38,541 nt of DNA. It comes from Bacteroidota bacterium (GTDB taxonomy: Bacteria; Bacteroidota; Bacteroidia; Bacteroidales; Bacteroidaceae). The stretch is from the NCBI GenBank assembly GCA_023415545.1, contig JAEZKJ010000099.1, positions 1-38,541 of the forward strand, read 5' to 3'. Both the position numbers and the translations under genes were made by a program. The notes below the pieces were generated by a model. It ran no database searches. It had not been told where the DNA came from and saw only the letters and a list, made by a program, of their open reading frames with translations. Position 1 is the stretch's first letter. Each line of letters starts with the position of its first letter. Below, piece by piece: positions 17,294-25,159 of the stretch.

Positions 17294-17314
17294 GTCTGTC
17301 AAGTTTTTCAATTT

Positions 17315-17355
17315 AATAGCATCTTTACACCCTCACTAGAGTATAAAGATGCTAT
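17315..17355. terminator. Convergent terminator between the small helical protein and SDR genes
   Basis: A 13-bp perfect stem (17315-17327 with 17343-17355) around a 15-base loop. T-rich sequence follows on both strands, so it can serve both convergent genes. Confidence 0.7.
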
Positions 17356-17376
17356 TATTATATTAAAATAAACTAA

Positions 17377-18159
17377 TTATTTTACTAAATAGCTATAAAG
17401 GGGAGTACTTATCCCAAAACCTCCATTTACTGACAGTAATTGGCCTGTTGTGTATGATGAACAAGCAAAATATAATACTGCATCAGCTATCTCTGATGGT
17501 TTTCCCATTCTGCTTATAGGAGTGTTGCGAAGAAATATCTCTGCAAACTCCTTTGTTAAATTATTAGTAACAGCTTTAGTATCTATCATACCTGGTGCCA
17601 CAGCATTACAACATATATTATATTTAGCACTTTGTATGGCTATCTGCTTTGTCATATGAAAAATTGCTGCTTTCGATGTCCCATACGAAATCTGAGTAAT
17701 ATCAGGATTAATTCCTGAAACTGAAGTAATATTTATTATACTTCCAGATTTTTGATTAATCATAGCCTTATTAATAACAGTCTGTGAGGTTAAGAATACA
17801 CTATTTAAATGAGCTAGTACATAATGATCGAAATCTTCTACCTTTGTATCCATTATAGAGCGATCAATTTTGGGATTAGTTCCTCCAAAATTATTGACTA
17901 AAATATCAACTCTACCGGTATCCTCAATTATCTTAAGTACACAATTAACAATGCTTATATTATCCAATGCATTGAATTCTATAGCTTTAGCTAAATATCC
18001 ATTTTCACATAAATTGTCAGCGTTTGATGTCGCTAACTCCATATTTATATCTGCTATATATGTCAAAGCACCTTCATGTGCTAAAGATGTAGCAATTGCT
18101 AATCCTATACCGTCAGCACTTGCTGTTACTAAAGCTACTTTTCCATCTAATTTTCCCAT
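17377..18159 (-). CDS. Short-chain dehydrogenase resembling 7alpha-hydroxysteroid dehydrogenase
   Basis: A 260-residue classical SDR, a cytosolic NAD(P)-dependent alcohol dehydrogenase. Cofactor loop TASADGIG (12-19) has Ala in place of the first Gly of TGxxxGxG. Asp37 at the end of the second strand (YIADIN) predicts NAD(H) preference. The catalytic set is Asn119, Ser146, Tyr159 and Lys163, all present. The stretches DILVNNFGGTNPKID (85-99), SVSGINPD, YGTSKAA and NICCNAVAPGMIDT resemble Bacteroides 7alpha-hydroxysteroid dehydrogenase as I remember it, making bile-acid oxidation a reasonable hypothesis. Other SDR substrates cannot be excluded. Single-gene unit, with no bile-acid genes beside it. 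Confidence 0.88.
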   Translation of the reverse strand: MGKLDGKVALVTASADGIGLAIATSLAHEGALTYIADINMELATSNADNLCENGYLAKAIEFNALDNISIVNCVLKIIEDTGRVDILVNNFGGTNPKIDRSIMDTKVEDFDHYVLAHLNSVFLTSQTVINKAMINQKSGSIINITSVSGINPDITQISYGTSKAAIFHMTKQIAIQSAKYNICCNAVAPGMIDTKAVTNNLTKEFAEIFLRNTPISRMGKPSEIADAVLYFACSSYTTGQLLSVNGGFGISTPLYSYLVK

Positions 18160-18279
18160 ATAATTTTTTATTTATGATAACAACAAGATTTTAAATGAGT
18201 TCAGATTTAATATGAGAAACAACTTCTTTATATGAAGAAAAACCCATTATAAAATAAAGAACTACTATATCTTTTTGCT

Positions 18280-18287
18280 TATATTTG
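18280..18287 (+). promoter_or_regulatory. -7 box of the YycJ-like gene promoter
   Basis: TATATTTG fits TAnnTTTG and lies 38 bases before the ATG at 18326. No clear -33 TTTG is visible. Confidence 0.4.
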
Positions 18288-18325
18288 TTATGAATTTTAG
18301 AATGAATAAAGATTATTACTAGATA

Positions 18326-19129
18326 ATGAAAATAAAGTTTTTAAGTTTAGGAAGTGGGAGCAGCGGAAATTGTTACTATTTAGGGACCGAAAAATATGGT
18401 ATTCTTATTGATGCCGGTATAGGTATAAGAAACATAAAAAAGATATTAAAAGAAAACAGACTAGATTTTAACACTATAGAAGCTGTATTTATTACTCACG
18501 ACCACGCCGATCATATAAAAGCTGTTGGACATCTTGGAGAGAAACATGGAATTCCTATTTATTCAACTCCGGAAATTCATCAAGGTATTAACAGAAGTTA
18601 TTGTGTGACTGAAAAATTATCTACCTCAATAAATAATATTTTTAAGGAGGAGAGTATAAACATCAAAGATTTTAAAGTTACTGCATTTGAAGTACCTCAT
18701 GATGGAACTGACAATGTTGGATACTGTATTGAGATTGATGGAAAGGTTTTTTCGTTCCTAACTGACTTAGGAGAAATTACAGAGATTGCAGCAAAATATA
18801 TCGAAAAAGCAGATTATTTAATTATTGAAACGAATTATGATGATGAGATGTTAGCTATGGGACCATACCCAAAACATCTTAGGGATAGAATATCAAGTTC
18901 ACATGGTCATATGAGTAATAAAGATACTGCTAAATTCCTTGCTGAAAACTTTCCTATAAACCTTAAGTATTTATGGCTTTGTCATTTAAGCAAAGATAAT
19001 AACCATCCTGAGCTTGCTTACAAAACAGTAGAGATGTATCTTTACGATAAAGGAATATCAGTTGGTAAAGACTTCAAAATGGTTGCTTTAAAGCGTACAA
19101 TGCCATCTGAGCTATATATTTTTGAATAA
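18326..19129 (+). CDS. YycJ/WalJ-type MBL-fold metallo-hydrolase
   Basis: A 267-residue cytosolic metallo-beta-lactamase-fold enzyme. The start MKIKFLSLGSGSSGNCYYL is the family hallmark. The metal-binding THDHADH is at 57-63, with further ligands likely in FEVPHDG, FLTDLGE and the late SSSHGHMSN and WLCHLSKDNNHPE segments. YycJ relatives have been tied to cell-wall control or DNA repair as 5'-3' exonuclease-like proteins; the activity of this member is not settled by sequence. Single gene preceding the tRNA pair. The stop codon is 38 bases upstream of the tRNA promoter. Confidence 0.88.
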   Translation: MKIKFLSLGSGSSGNCYYLGTEKYGILIDAGIGIRNIKKILKENRLDFNTIEAVFITHDHADHIKAVGHLGEKHGIPIYSTPEIHQGINRSYCVTEKLSTSINNIFKEESINIKDFKVTAFEVPHDGTDNVGYCIEIDGKVFSFLTDLGEITEIAAKYIEKADYLIIETNYDDEMLAMGPYPKHLRDRISSSHGHMSNKDTAKFLAENFPINLKYLWLCHLSKDNNHPELAYKTVEMYLYDKGISVGKDFKMVALKRTMPSELYIFE

Positions 19130-19167
19130 AAATATGTGATGAAAAGGGGAAAAAAGCTCAACAAATA

Positions 19168-19198
19168 TTTGCGTTTTTAAAATTTTGCACTACCTTTG
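19168..19198 (+). promoter_or_regulatory. Promoter of the tRNA-Lys pair
   Basis: TTTG (19168-19171), exactly 19 bases, and TACCTTTG (19191-19198) match the Bacteroides consensus at every defined base. The first tRNA begins 19 bases after the -7 box. Confidence 0.8.
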
Positions 19199-19216
19199 CA
19201 ACCGCAAAAAGGAAAT

Positions 19217-19289
19217 GCACTCTTAGCTCAGTTGGTAGAGCAACTGACTCTTAATCAGTGGGTCCAGGGTTCGAATCCCTGAGGGTGTA
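19217..19289 (+). tRNA. tRNA-Lys (anticodon CTT), copy 1
   Basis: A 73-base cloverleaf: acceptor arm GCACTCT with AGGGTGT (two G-U pairs, including position 1-72), D arm GCTC-AGTTGGTA-GAGC, anticodon stem ACTGA/TCAGT with loop CTCTTAA giving anticodon CTT, and T arm CAGGG-TTCGAAT-CCCTG. The discriminator is A. CCA is not encoded. The second, identical copy begins exactly 100 bases later. Confidence 0.96.
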
Positions 19290-19316
19290 CTTCATGTTTG
19301 GTTGCATTTATATTAT

Positions 19317-19389
19317 GCACTCTTAGCTCAGTTGGTAGAGCAACTGACTCTTAATCAGTGGGTCCAGGGTTCGAATCCCTGAGGGTGTA
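19317..19389 (+). tRNA. tRNA-Lys (anticodon CTT), copy 2
   Basis: Identical base for base to copy 1 over the whole tRNA; the 27-base spacer and the flanks differ. It shares the upstream promoter and is followed by a strong terminator. CCA is not encoded. Confidence 0.96.
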
Positions 19390-19410
19390 CAACAAAAAGA
19401 TAATCTCATA

Positions 19411-19452
19411 AAATAGCTCTGAAAATTTATAGTTTTCAGAGCTATTTTTTTT
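19411..19452 (+). terminator. Terminator of the tRNA-Lys transcript
   Basis: A 15-bp perfect stem (19411-19425 with 19433-19447) with a 7-base loop, running into eight T residues. It closes the two-tRNA unit. Confidence 0.9.
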
Positions 19453-19570
19453 AATAACATTTGATGTAAACAACGGCCGGCTTATAATATCAATAGGAGC
19501 AAAAAGGTAATGAAGAGATTTTATTTTTAAACATTAGATTTATACCATTGTTCTAAAAAATAAAGAACTT

Positions 19571-21001
19571 ATGAAAATATTATTGACTGGCGCAACAGGA
19601 TATATTGCCCAACGACTTTTGCCAGTCCTTGTTGAGAACGATCATAGCATAGTTTGTTGTGTGAGGGATCTAAAAAGATTTAATATTGAAAAAGAATGGG
19701 CTGAGCAAGTGACTAAAATTGAAGTCGATTTTCTAAATCCTGCAACATTATCTAATATACCATCAGATGTGGATGTAGCTTACTATTTAATACACTCAAT
19801 GTCTACTTCATCGGGTGATTTTAGCGAAATGGAGCAACAATCGGCACAAAATTTCGTCAAACAGATTGAAAAAACTCAAGCTAAACAAATCATCTATCTA
19901 AGTGGAATAGTAAATGAGAATCATCTTTCAAAGCACTTACAATCACGAAAAAATGTTGAGATGATATTGGCAAGCAGTAAAATTCCACTAACAACTTTAA
20001 GAGCCGGAATAATTATTGGTTCAGGCAGTGCTTCATTTGAGATAATGCGTGATTTAGTCGAAAAACTGCCTATAATGATTGCTCCTCGGTGGCTATATAC
20101 CAAATGTCAACCTATAGCTATACGCAACGTCATACAATATTTGATGGTAATATTACTTCAAGATAATACATACAATCAAAGTTTTGATATAGGAGGGCCT
20201 GACATATTAACCTTCAAGCAGATGTTATTAAAATTTGGAAAAGTTAGAGGATTGAAGCGTCACATCTTTGTAGTTCCCGTTATGACACCAAAATTATCTT
20301 CTTATTGGCTATATTTTGTTACTTCTACTAATTTTGCATTAGCTCAAAATTTGGTCGATAGCATGCATGTAGAAGTGATTTGCAAACACAACAATCTTCA
20401 GAAACTCTATCCGATAAAGCTTATAAGTTATGAAGAGGCAATAAAACTTGCATTCGACAAAATTGAACAGAACCAAGTTCTTTCTAGTTGGACAGATGCA
20501 TTAAATAGTCAAATTCTTGTAAAAGGTATATCTGCTCACATATTAGTGCCAACTAAAGGATGCTTCAGCGATAAACGAGTTATCAAAATAATAAACCCAG
20601 ACAAGGTTTTGGATAATATATTTTCTATTGGAGGGAAAAGGGGATGGTATTACGCTGATTGGTTATGGAATATTCGAGGTTTTTTAGATAAATTGGTCGG
20701 AGGCATTGGCATTCGTCGTGGGCGGAAAAACAGTAGTGATTTAATGGCCGGTCAGGTTTTGGATTTTTGGAGAGTTTTAGTTGCTGATAGAAAGGAGAAA
20801 CGACTAATGCTTTATGCCGAGATGAAATTACCTGGTGAAGCTTGGTTAGAATTTAAAATCAATGATAGTAATGAGTTAGTACAAACAGCGACATTCCGTC
20901 CCCGTGGAGTATGGGGGAGAATGTATTGGTATTCAGTACTTCCTTTTCATGCTTTTATATTCAAAGGTATGGCAAAGAATATAGCTTCATTCCACGAATA
21001 G
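19571..21001 (+). CDS. YbjT-like NAD(P)-binding protein with DUF2867 domain
   Basis: A 476-residue protein, the same length as E. coli YbjT. The N-terminal half is an atypical SDR/NmrA Rossmann domain with TGATGYIAQRL (6-16) and the family stretch LRAGIIIGSGSASFEIMRDL near 145-165. The C-terminal third (about 320-470) is DUF2867, with NPDKVLDNIFSIGGKRGWYYADWLW and ending FHAFIFKGMAKNIASF. The fold suggests NAD(P)H binding, possibly on membrane lipids or quinones as in the NDUFA9-related group; no reaction is established. It follows the tRNA terminator, and the next gene starts after 128 bases. Confidence 0.85.
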   Translation: MKILLTGATGYIAQRLLPVLVENDHSIVCCVRDLKRFNIEKEWAEQVTKIEVDFLNPATLSNIPSDVDVAYYLIHSMSTSSGDFSEMEQQSAQNFVKQIEKTQAKQIIYLSGIVNENHLSKHLQSRKNVEMILASSKIPLTTLRAGIIIGSGSASFEIMRDLVEKLPIMIAPRWLYTKCQPIAIRNVIQYLMVILLQDNTYNQSFDIGGPDILTFKQMLLKFGKVRGLKRHIFVVPVMTPKLSSYWLYFVTSTNFALAQNLVDSMHVEVICKHNNLQKLYPIKLISYEEAIKLAFDKIEQNQVLSSWTDALNSQILVKGISAHILVPTKGCFSDKRVIKIINPDKVLDNIFSIGGKRGWYYADWLWNIRGFLDKLVGGIGIRRGRKNSSDLMAGQVLDFWRVLVADRKEKRLMLYAEMKLPGEAWLEFKINDSNELVQTATFRPRGVWGRMYWYSVLPFHAFIFKGMAKNIASFHE

Positions 21002-21129
21002 GCATAGTGATGGTGACAATCATTATTTTAATAATTAGGATACACTTTTACTTTCAATATCTTTTCTATCTCTTTATTTCTTATATTTTTGCCAAGAATT
21101 ATAAGTATGAATTTATTAATAAATAAACT

Positions 21130-21951
21130 ATGAAAAAAACACTTTTATCATTAGCTATTACTCTAATAAGTATATCTGTTACGGCTCAAAATAATGTTGG
21201 TGGAAAGCAAGTATACAAAGATAGCAATGTAGTATTCCATCAAATAGATGATCATACTTGGGTTGGTAATGGTAATCTATGTTATAATGAAAGTTTGTAT
21301 CTTGTTGAAGGAAAAGATAAAGCGATTTTAATTGATGCAGGAACAAAAATTCCCGGTCTCAGGAAAATTGTTGAATCTATAACTACTAAACCTGTTACAT
21401 TAGTTGCTACTCATGTTCATGGTGACCATACAGGAGAGTCTATTAATGAGTTTGACACTCTTTACATAAATCAAGCTGACACTATAATGTATGGAGGTGA
21501 CAAAAATAGATTCTATAAAGGTAATTTGCTCTTCTTAAAAGATGGAGAAAAAATAGATTTAGGTGGCAGAGTTATTGATGTTCTTTTTACTCCTGGACAT
21601 ACTCCCGGTTCTGTAACTTACTTTGATGCTACTAAAGAATATGGATTTAGTGGTGACGCTTTCGGATCAGGAAATCTTCTTGTGTTTACTGATTTCTCAA
21701 CATTAAAAAACAGTTGCGACAAAGCTATAGCATATATTCAAAAAAATAATATAAAGTACATGTATCCAGGACATTATTGGGGAGAAAATTTAGAGAAACC
21801 TCAGCGAGTAAAGGACTTAAAAGAAATATCCGAAGGTCTTCTATCAGGAAAACTTGAGGGGACGAAAAATGGTGATGTTTCATATGGACTTAATAAAATT
21901 ATAGATAAATTTGGAGTAAAAGTTAATTATAACGATAAAGCTTTAAAATAA
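21130..21951 (+). CDS. Exported MBL-fold metallo-hydrolase
   Basis: A 273-residue metallo-beta-lactamase-fold protein sent to the periplasm by a Sec signal peptide (MKKTLLSLAITLISISVTAQ). Metal ligands: HVHGDH (95-100, giving His95, His97, Asp99, His100), the FTPGHTPGS histidine, FSGDAFGSG aspartate and the last histidine in MYPGHYWGE. Extra-long loops of true beta-lactamases are not evident, and the family includes thiolesterases, lactonases and glyoxalase II-like enzymes. The substrate is unknown. It is followed 5 bases later by an exported nitroreductase, so the two probably act together outside the cytosol. Confidence 0.85.
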   Translation: MKKTLLSLAITLISISVTAQNNVGGKQVYKDSNVVFHQIDDHTWVGNGNLCYNESLYLVEGKDKAILIDAGTKIPGLRKIVESITTKPVTLVATHVHGDHTGESINEFDTLYINQADTIMYGGDKNRFYKGNLLFLKDGEKIDLGGRVIDVLFTPGHTPGSVTYFDATKEYGFSGDAFGSGNLLVFTDFSTLKNSCDKAIAYIQKNNIKYMYPGHYWGENLEKPQRVKDLKEISEGLLSGKLEGTKNGDVSYGLNKIIDKFGVKVNYNDKALK

Positions 21952-21956
21952 AAATT

Positions 21957-22586
21957 ATGAAAACTTTAATTATTTCATCTCTACTTCTAGCTACAGTAGC
22001 GTTACAAGCACAAAACATCAAATTACCTCCACCAGCAAAAAAAGAAGGAGTATCGGTAATTGAGTCATTATGGAAAAGACATTCTGTAAGAAGTTATGAA
22101 AAGAAAGATTTACCTATACAAACATTATCAAATCTTCTTTGGGCTACAACAGGTATAAACCGTAGTGATGGTAAAAGAACAAACCCTACAGCTATGAATA
22201 AGCAGGAAATATCCCTCTACTTATTTATGCAAAAAGGAGTATATTATTATGATTATAAAACTAACTCATTGATATTAAAGAAAGAGGGTGACTATAGAAA
22301 TATGGTTGCACATGGACAAGATTATGTTAATGATGCACCGGTGTCATTGGTTCTTGTAGGTGATTTATCTCATTTTTCAAATATGAAAAATAAAAATGAT
22401 GTCTTATCAACTGTTGCTATCGATGCAGGTATAGCATGCGAAAATATTAATCTTTTTTGCGCATCAACAGGTCTTGCAACAGTTCCTCGTATAACAATGG
22501 ATAAAGAAGGAATTAAGAAGTTACTTGGATTATCCGAAAGTGAAATTCCACTTTTAAATAATCCGGTTGGATATGAAAAGAAATAA
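21957..22586 (+). CDS. Exported nitroreductase, SagB/ThcOx-like
   Basis: A 209-residue flavoprotein of the nitroreductase fold. An N-terminal signal peptide (MKTLIISSLLLATVALQAQ) places it in the periplasm. The FMN phosphate-binding start RHSVRSYEKKDLP (41-53) is clear, followed by LSNLLWATTGINR, the SagB/ThcOx-type pattern, and the back half VAIDAGIACENINLFCASTGLATV. SagB-type enzymes oxidise azolines; here there is no cyclodehydratase or precursor peptide, so a plain FMN-dependent reductase or oxidase is likelier. It is 5 bases from the exported metallo-hydrolase. Confidence 0.85.
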   Translation: MKTLIISSLLLATVALQAQNIKLPPPAKKEGVSVIESLWKRHSVRSYEKKDLPIQTLSNLLWATTGINRSDGKRTNPTAMNKQEISLYLFMQKGVYYYDYKTNSLILKKEGDYRNMVAHGQDYVNDAPVSLVLVGDLSHFSNMKNKNDVLSTVAIDAGIACENINLFCASTGLATVPRITMDKEGIKKLLGLSESEIPLLNNPVGYEKK

Positions 22587-22638
22587 ATTCAAATAAATAG
22601 GGTGATTCAATATGATGTAAACCCTAAAAAATATAACT

Positions 22639-22680
22639 ATGATGTGAATCCTTTTGACATTTAGGATTCACATCATTTTG
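22639..22680. terminator. Convergent terminator between the exported nitroreductase and HAD genes
   Basis: A 14-bp perfect stem (22639-22652 with 22663-22676), 10-base loop, with T-rich sequence on the plus side. The left arm is nearly repeated 30 bases upstream (TATGATGTAAACCCT compared with TATGATGTGAATCCT). Confidence 0.8.
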
Positions 22681-22682
22681 TA

Positions 22683-23339
22683 TTATTGAAGTAAAAGTTC
22701 TTTTAATTCATCAACTGTTCCAACTACATATTTTGCATTTGCCCTCTTCATCTCATCCAAATCACCATATCCATATAGTACGCCAACACAATCAAAACCA
22801 ACCTCTCGAGCCCCCAAAACATCAAACTTTCTATCTCCAATCATTAGAACACGATTAATATCTTCTACGGCATGTTCTTTAAGGGCATACCTAATGACAT
22901 CTGCTTTCGAGTAAAGAATACCTTTCATATCTCGTGCAGCAATAAATTCAAAATAGTGTTTCAAATTAAAATGTTCTAACACTTTCATGGCCATATCTAC
23001 AGGTTTTGAAGTAGCTACAACCAGTCTGTAACCAGCATCTTTAAGACTTTGAAGACACTCTTCTATACCTTCATAAGGCTCATTTTCATATACTCCAATA
23101 GGTTTATATCTCTCTTGATATAAACTTATAGCTTTATGTGTCTCTTCTTCATTTAACCCATAGAATTCACTAAAAGAAGTTTCAAGTGGAGGTCCTACAA
23201 ATCTTTTTAAATTGGCGTCATCACTCTCTTCAATGCCAAAAAAACGTAAAGCATGAGCTACAGAGCGCATAATACCTTTGCCCGAGTCTGTTAATGTTCC
23301 ATCTAGATCGAAAAAAAGGTAGTCATATTTTGTTCTCAT
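22683..23339 (-). CDS. HAD-superfamily phosphatase, phosphoglycolate phosphatase-like
   Basis: A 218-residue cytosolic HAD hydrolase that cleaves small phosphate esters. Motif I is DLDGTLTDS (11-19, nucleophile Asp11, acid Asp13), motif II is VVATSKP, motif III a Lys in YSKADVIRYAL, and motif IV is MIGDRKFDVLGA. The helical cap lies between 20 and 85. The layout is that of Gph/PpaX-type enzymes; phosphoglycolate and pyrophosphatase activities are both possible. Single-gene unit with the convergent terminator at 22639. A probable -7 box (TAAATTTG, minus strand 23371-23364) precedes it. Confidence 0.88.
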   Translation of the reverse strand: MRTKYDYLFFDLDGTLTDSGKGIMRSVAHALRFFGIEESDDANLKRFVGPPLETSFSEFYGLNEEETHKAISLYQERYKPIGVYENEPYEGIEECLQSLKDAGYRLVVATSKPVDMAMKVLEHFNLKHYFEFIAARDMKGILYSKADVIRYALKEHAVEDINRVLMIGDRKFDVLGAREVGFDCVGVLYGYGDLDEMKRANAKYVVGTVDELKELLLQ

Positions 23340-23666
23340 AAATGTTTATCAATTTTAAGGGCGCAAATTTAGGCATTATATTGATATTTTCATACTTAAT
23401 ATCTCTTACCATATATTAAGATAGCAGTTAAATGATAATTGCATACTCAAATTACAAATGCCAGGTCAAAAAGTGAAGTAAAACCAGAAGGTGCATTATC
23501 AATCTATTATTGACCTTAACAAAGCCTACTGTTTAAATTACAACAAAACATATCATATTAAATAAAACCCCAAAGTTTATTTACAAACTTTGGGGTCACT
23601 TAAGTATGTTATAATCGATATAAATATTTATAAAATGACTTTTCAGTCACCTACATAAAGTAAATC
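23340..23666. other. Intergenic region between the HAD gene and uxaC
   Basis: 327 bases without a supportable gene. It holds the HAD gene -7 box (23371-23364, minus), a weak 7-bp inverted repeat (AGGTCAA 23463-23469 with TTGACCT 23510-23516) and the uxaC terminator (23561-23596). The remainder is AT-rich, with no open frame I would defend. Confidence 0.6.
23561..23596 (-). terminator. uxaC terminator
   Basis: A 12-bp perfect stem (23567-23578 with 23585-23596), 6-base loop, followed on the minus strand by TTTTATT. It lies 70 bases after the uxaC stop. Confidence 0.85.
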
Positions 23667-25073
23667 TTAAAAATTAAAGAATTTTTTAGCGTTGTAATAA
23701 CTTATGTCTTCAACCATCTGATTTACCCTTTCAATTTCGCAATAAGGTATCTCTCCATTTTCAATATCACGTCCTAAAAGATTGCAAAGTGTGCGACGGA
23801 AATATTCATGACGAGGGTAGGATAGGAAAGAGCGGGAATCAGTGAGCATTCCAACAAATCTACTCAATAAGCCAAGGAGTGATAAGGCATTCATCTGTTT
23901 TTCCATACCATCTTTCTGATCTAAGAACCACCATCCAGAACCAAACTGAATCTTACCAGGAACAGAACCATCTTGGAAATTACCAATCATAGTTGCTATA
24001 ACCTCATTTGCACAAGGATTTAGATTATATAGAATTGTTTTTGTCAGCTTTCCCTTACTATTTAGTCTATCAAGGAATTTAGAAAGAGATTTGGCAGTAT
24101 TGAATTCACCAATAGAGTCAAAACCTGTATCTGCACCAAGAAGTTTAAACATCTTAGTGTTGTTGTTACGAATTGCTCCATAATGAAACTGTTGAGTCCA
24201 TCCCTTCTCATAATCCATCTCTCCAAATATTACAAGCATTGCTGATTTGAACTTTAGTATTTCTTCATTAGAGAGTTCAACTCCACCGTAAACTTTATTA
24301 AATATGTTACTGATTTCAGCATCTGTATAATCTTCAGCATAAAACTCTTCAATGCCATGATCAGATAGTTTACATCCTTGTTGAGCAAAAAAATCATGAC
24401 GTTTTTTAAGTGCATCTATCATGTCATTAAAACAGCAGATATTAACACCACTAACTTCGGAAAGTTTTTCAACATAAGCACGATATTCTGCAGGGTTTTC
24501 TACTGCCATTGCTTTGTCAGGACGCCATGTAGGAAGCATTTTTACCTCAAAACCACTCTCACGTGTTTTAATATGATATTCTAATGAATCAATAGGATCA
24601 TCAGTTGTGCATACAGCCTCAACATTATATCTTTTCATCATTCCTCGTGCTGAATACTCAGGAGTAGACAATTTTTCATTACACTGATCAAAGATTTCAC
24701 GTGCTGTACTTGGATTTAGAACTTTATCAATTCCAAAAGCAGTTTTAAGTTCAAGATGTGTCCAATGATATAGTGGATTACGGAAAGTATAAGGAACAGT
24801 TTCAGCCCACTTTTCAAACTTTTCCCAGTCTGAGCTATCAGAACCTGTAATATATTTCTCATCAATACCATTTGAGCGCATAGCACGCCACTTATAGTGA
24901 TCACCACCAAGCCATATCTCTGTGATAGATTTAAATTTATGGTCGTCTGCAACCATTTTTGGATTAAGATGACAATGATAGTCAATGATTGGCATCTTCT
25001 TTGCATGTTCATGATAAAGTTTTACTGCTGTTTCACTTTGCAACAAAAAATTATCATCCATAAAAGTCTTCAT
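23667..25073 (-). CDS. uxaC: Glucuronate isomerase (uronate isomerase)
   Basis: Interconverts D-glucuronate and D-fructuronate (and galacturonate and tagaturonate) in the cytosol, the entry step for pectin- or glycosaminoglycan-derived uronates. The 468-residue length fits the family. The amidohydrolase-like fold shows the metal pair in DYHCHLNP (His33, His35) near the N terminus, and the family stretch SGWWFLDQKDGMEKQ with LTDSRSFLSYPRHEYFRR in the C-terminal third. The promoter at 25129-25159 carries an operator like that of kdgK-eda, so the same repressor is likely. UxaB/UxuB and UxaA/UxuA steps are not encoded in the window. Confidence 0.96.
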   Translation of the reverse strand: MKTFMDDNFLLQSETAVKLYHEHAKKMPIIDYHCHLNPKMVADDHKFKSITEIWLGGDHYKWRAMRSNGIDEKYITGSDSSDWEKFEKWAETVPYTFRNPLYHWTHLELKTAFGIDKVLNPSTAREIFDQCNEKLSTPEYSARGMMKRYNVEAVCTTDDPIDSLEYHIKTRESGFEVKMLPTWRPDKAMAVENPAEYRAYVEKLSEVSGVNICCFNDMIDALKKRHDFFAQQGCKLSDHGIEEFYAEDYTDAEISNIFNKVYGGVELSNEEILKFKSAMLVIFGEMDYEKGWTQQFHYGAIRNNNTKMFKLLGADTGFDSIGEFNTAKSLSKFLDRLNSKGKLTKTILYNLNPCANEVIATMIGNFQDGSVPGKIQFGSGWWFLDQKDGMEKQMNALSLLGLLSRFVGMLTDSRSFLSYPRHEYFRRTLCNLLGRDIENGEIPYCEIERVNQMVEDISYYNAKKFFNF

Positions 25074-25116
25074 AAGTAATTAAATATTTGGTTATTATAT
25101 TATACAAAATTGTCTC

Positions 25117-25130
25117 CGTTATCGAACACG
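25117..25130 (-). promoter_or_regulatory. LacI-type operator over the uxaC transcription start
   Basis: On the minus strand CGTGTTCGATAACG is 10 of 14 self-complementary with a central CG. It shares GTGTnCGnnnACG with the kdgK site, and its second G (25129) coincides with the last base of the -7 box, as in kdgK. The candidate binder is the LacI-family regulator at 4823. Confidence 0.5.
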
Positions 25131-25159
25131 AAAGTATACTATTTATTTATTAAATCAAA
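25129..25159 (-). promoter_or_regulatory. uxaC promoter
   Basis: On the minus strand TTTG (25159-25156), 19 bases and TACTTTCG (25136-25129). The -7 box differs from TAnnTTTG at one base. Start would be near 25122, leaving a leader of about 50 bases. Confidence 0.65.

Noticed and set aside
19217..19389. tRNA pair as an attachment site for an integrated element
   Set aside because: No integrase, no partial tRNA copy at a distance and no foreign-looking genes are present; both copies are complete.
21957..22586. SagB-like protein as part of a thiazole/oxazole-modified microcin cluster
   Set aside because: No cyclodehydratase (SagC/SagD) or precursor peptide lies nearby, and the protein is exported.
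22597..22676. Near-repeat of the terminator arm as a mobile-element remnant
   Set aside because: Only about 15 bases match imperfectly; this is more simply two small hairpins at the end of a transcript.
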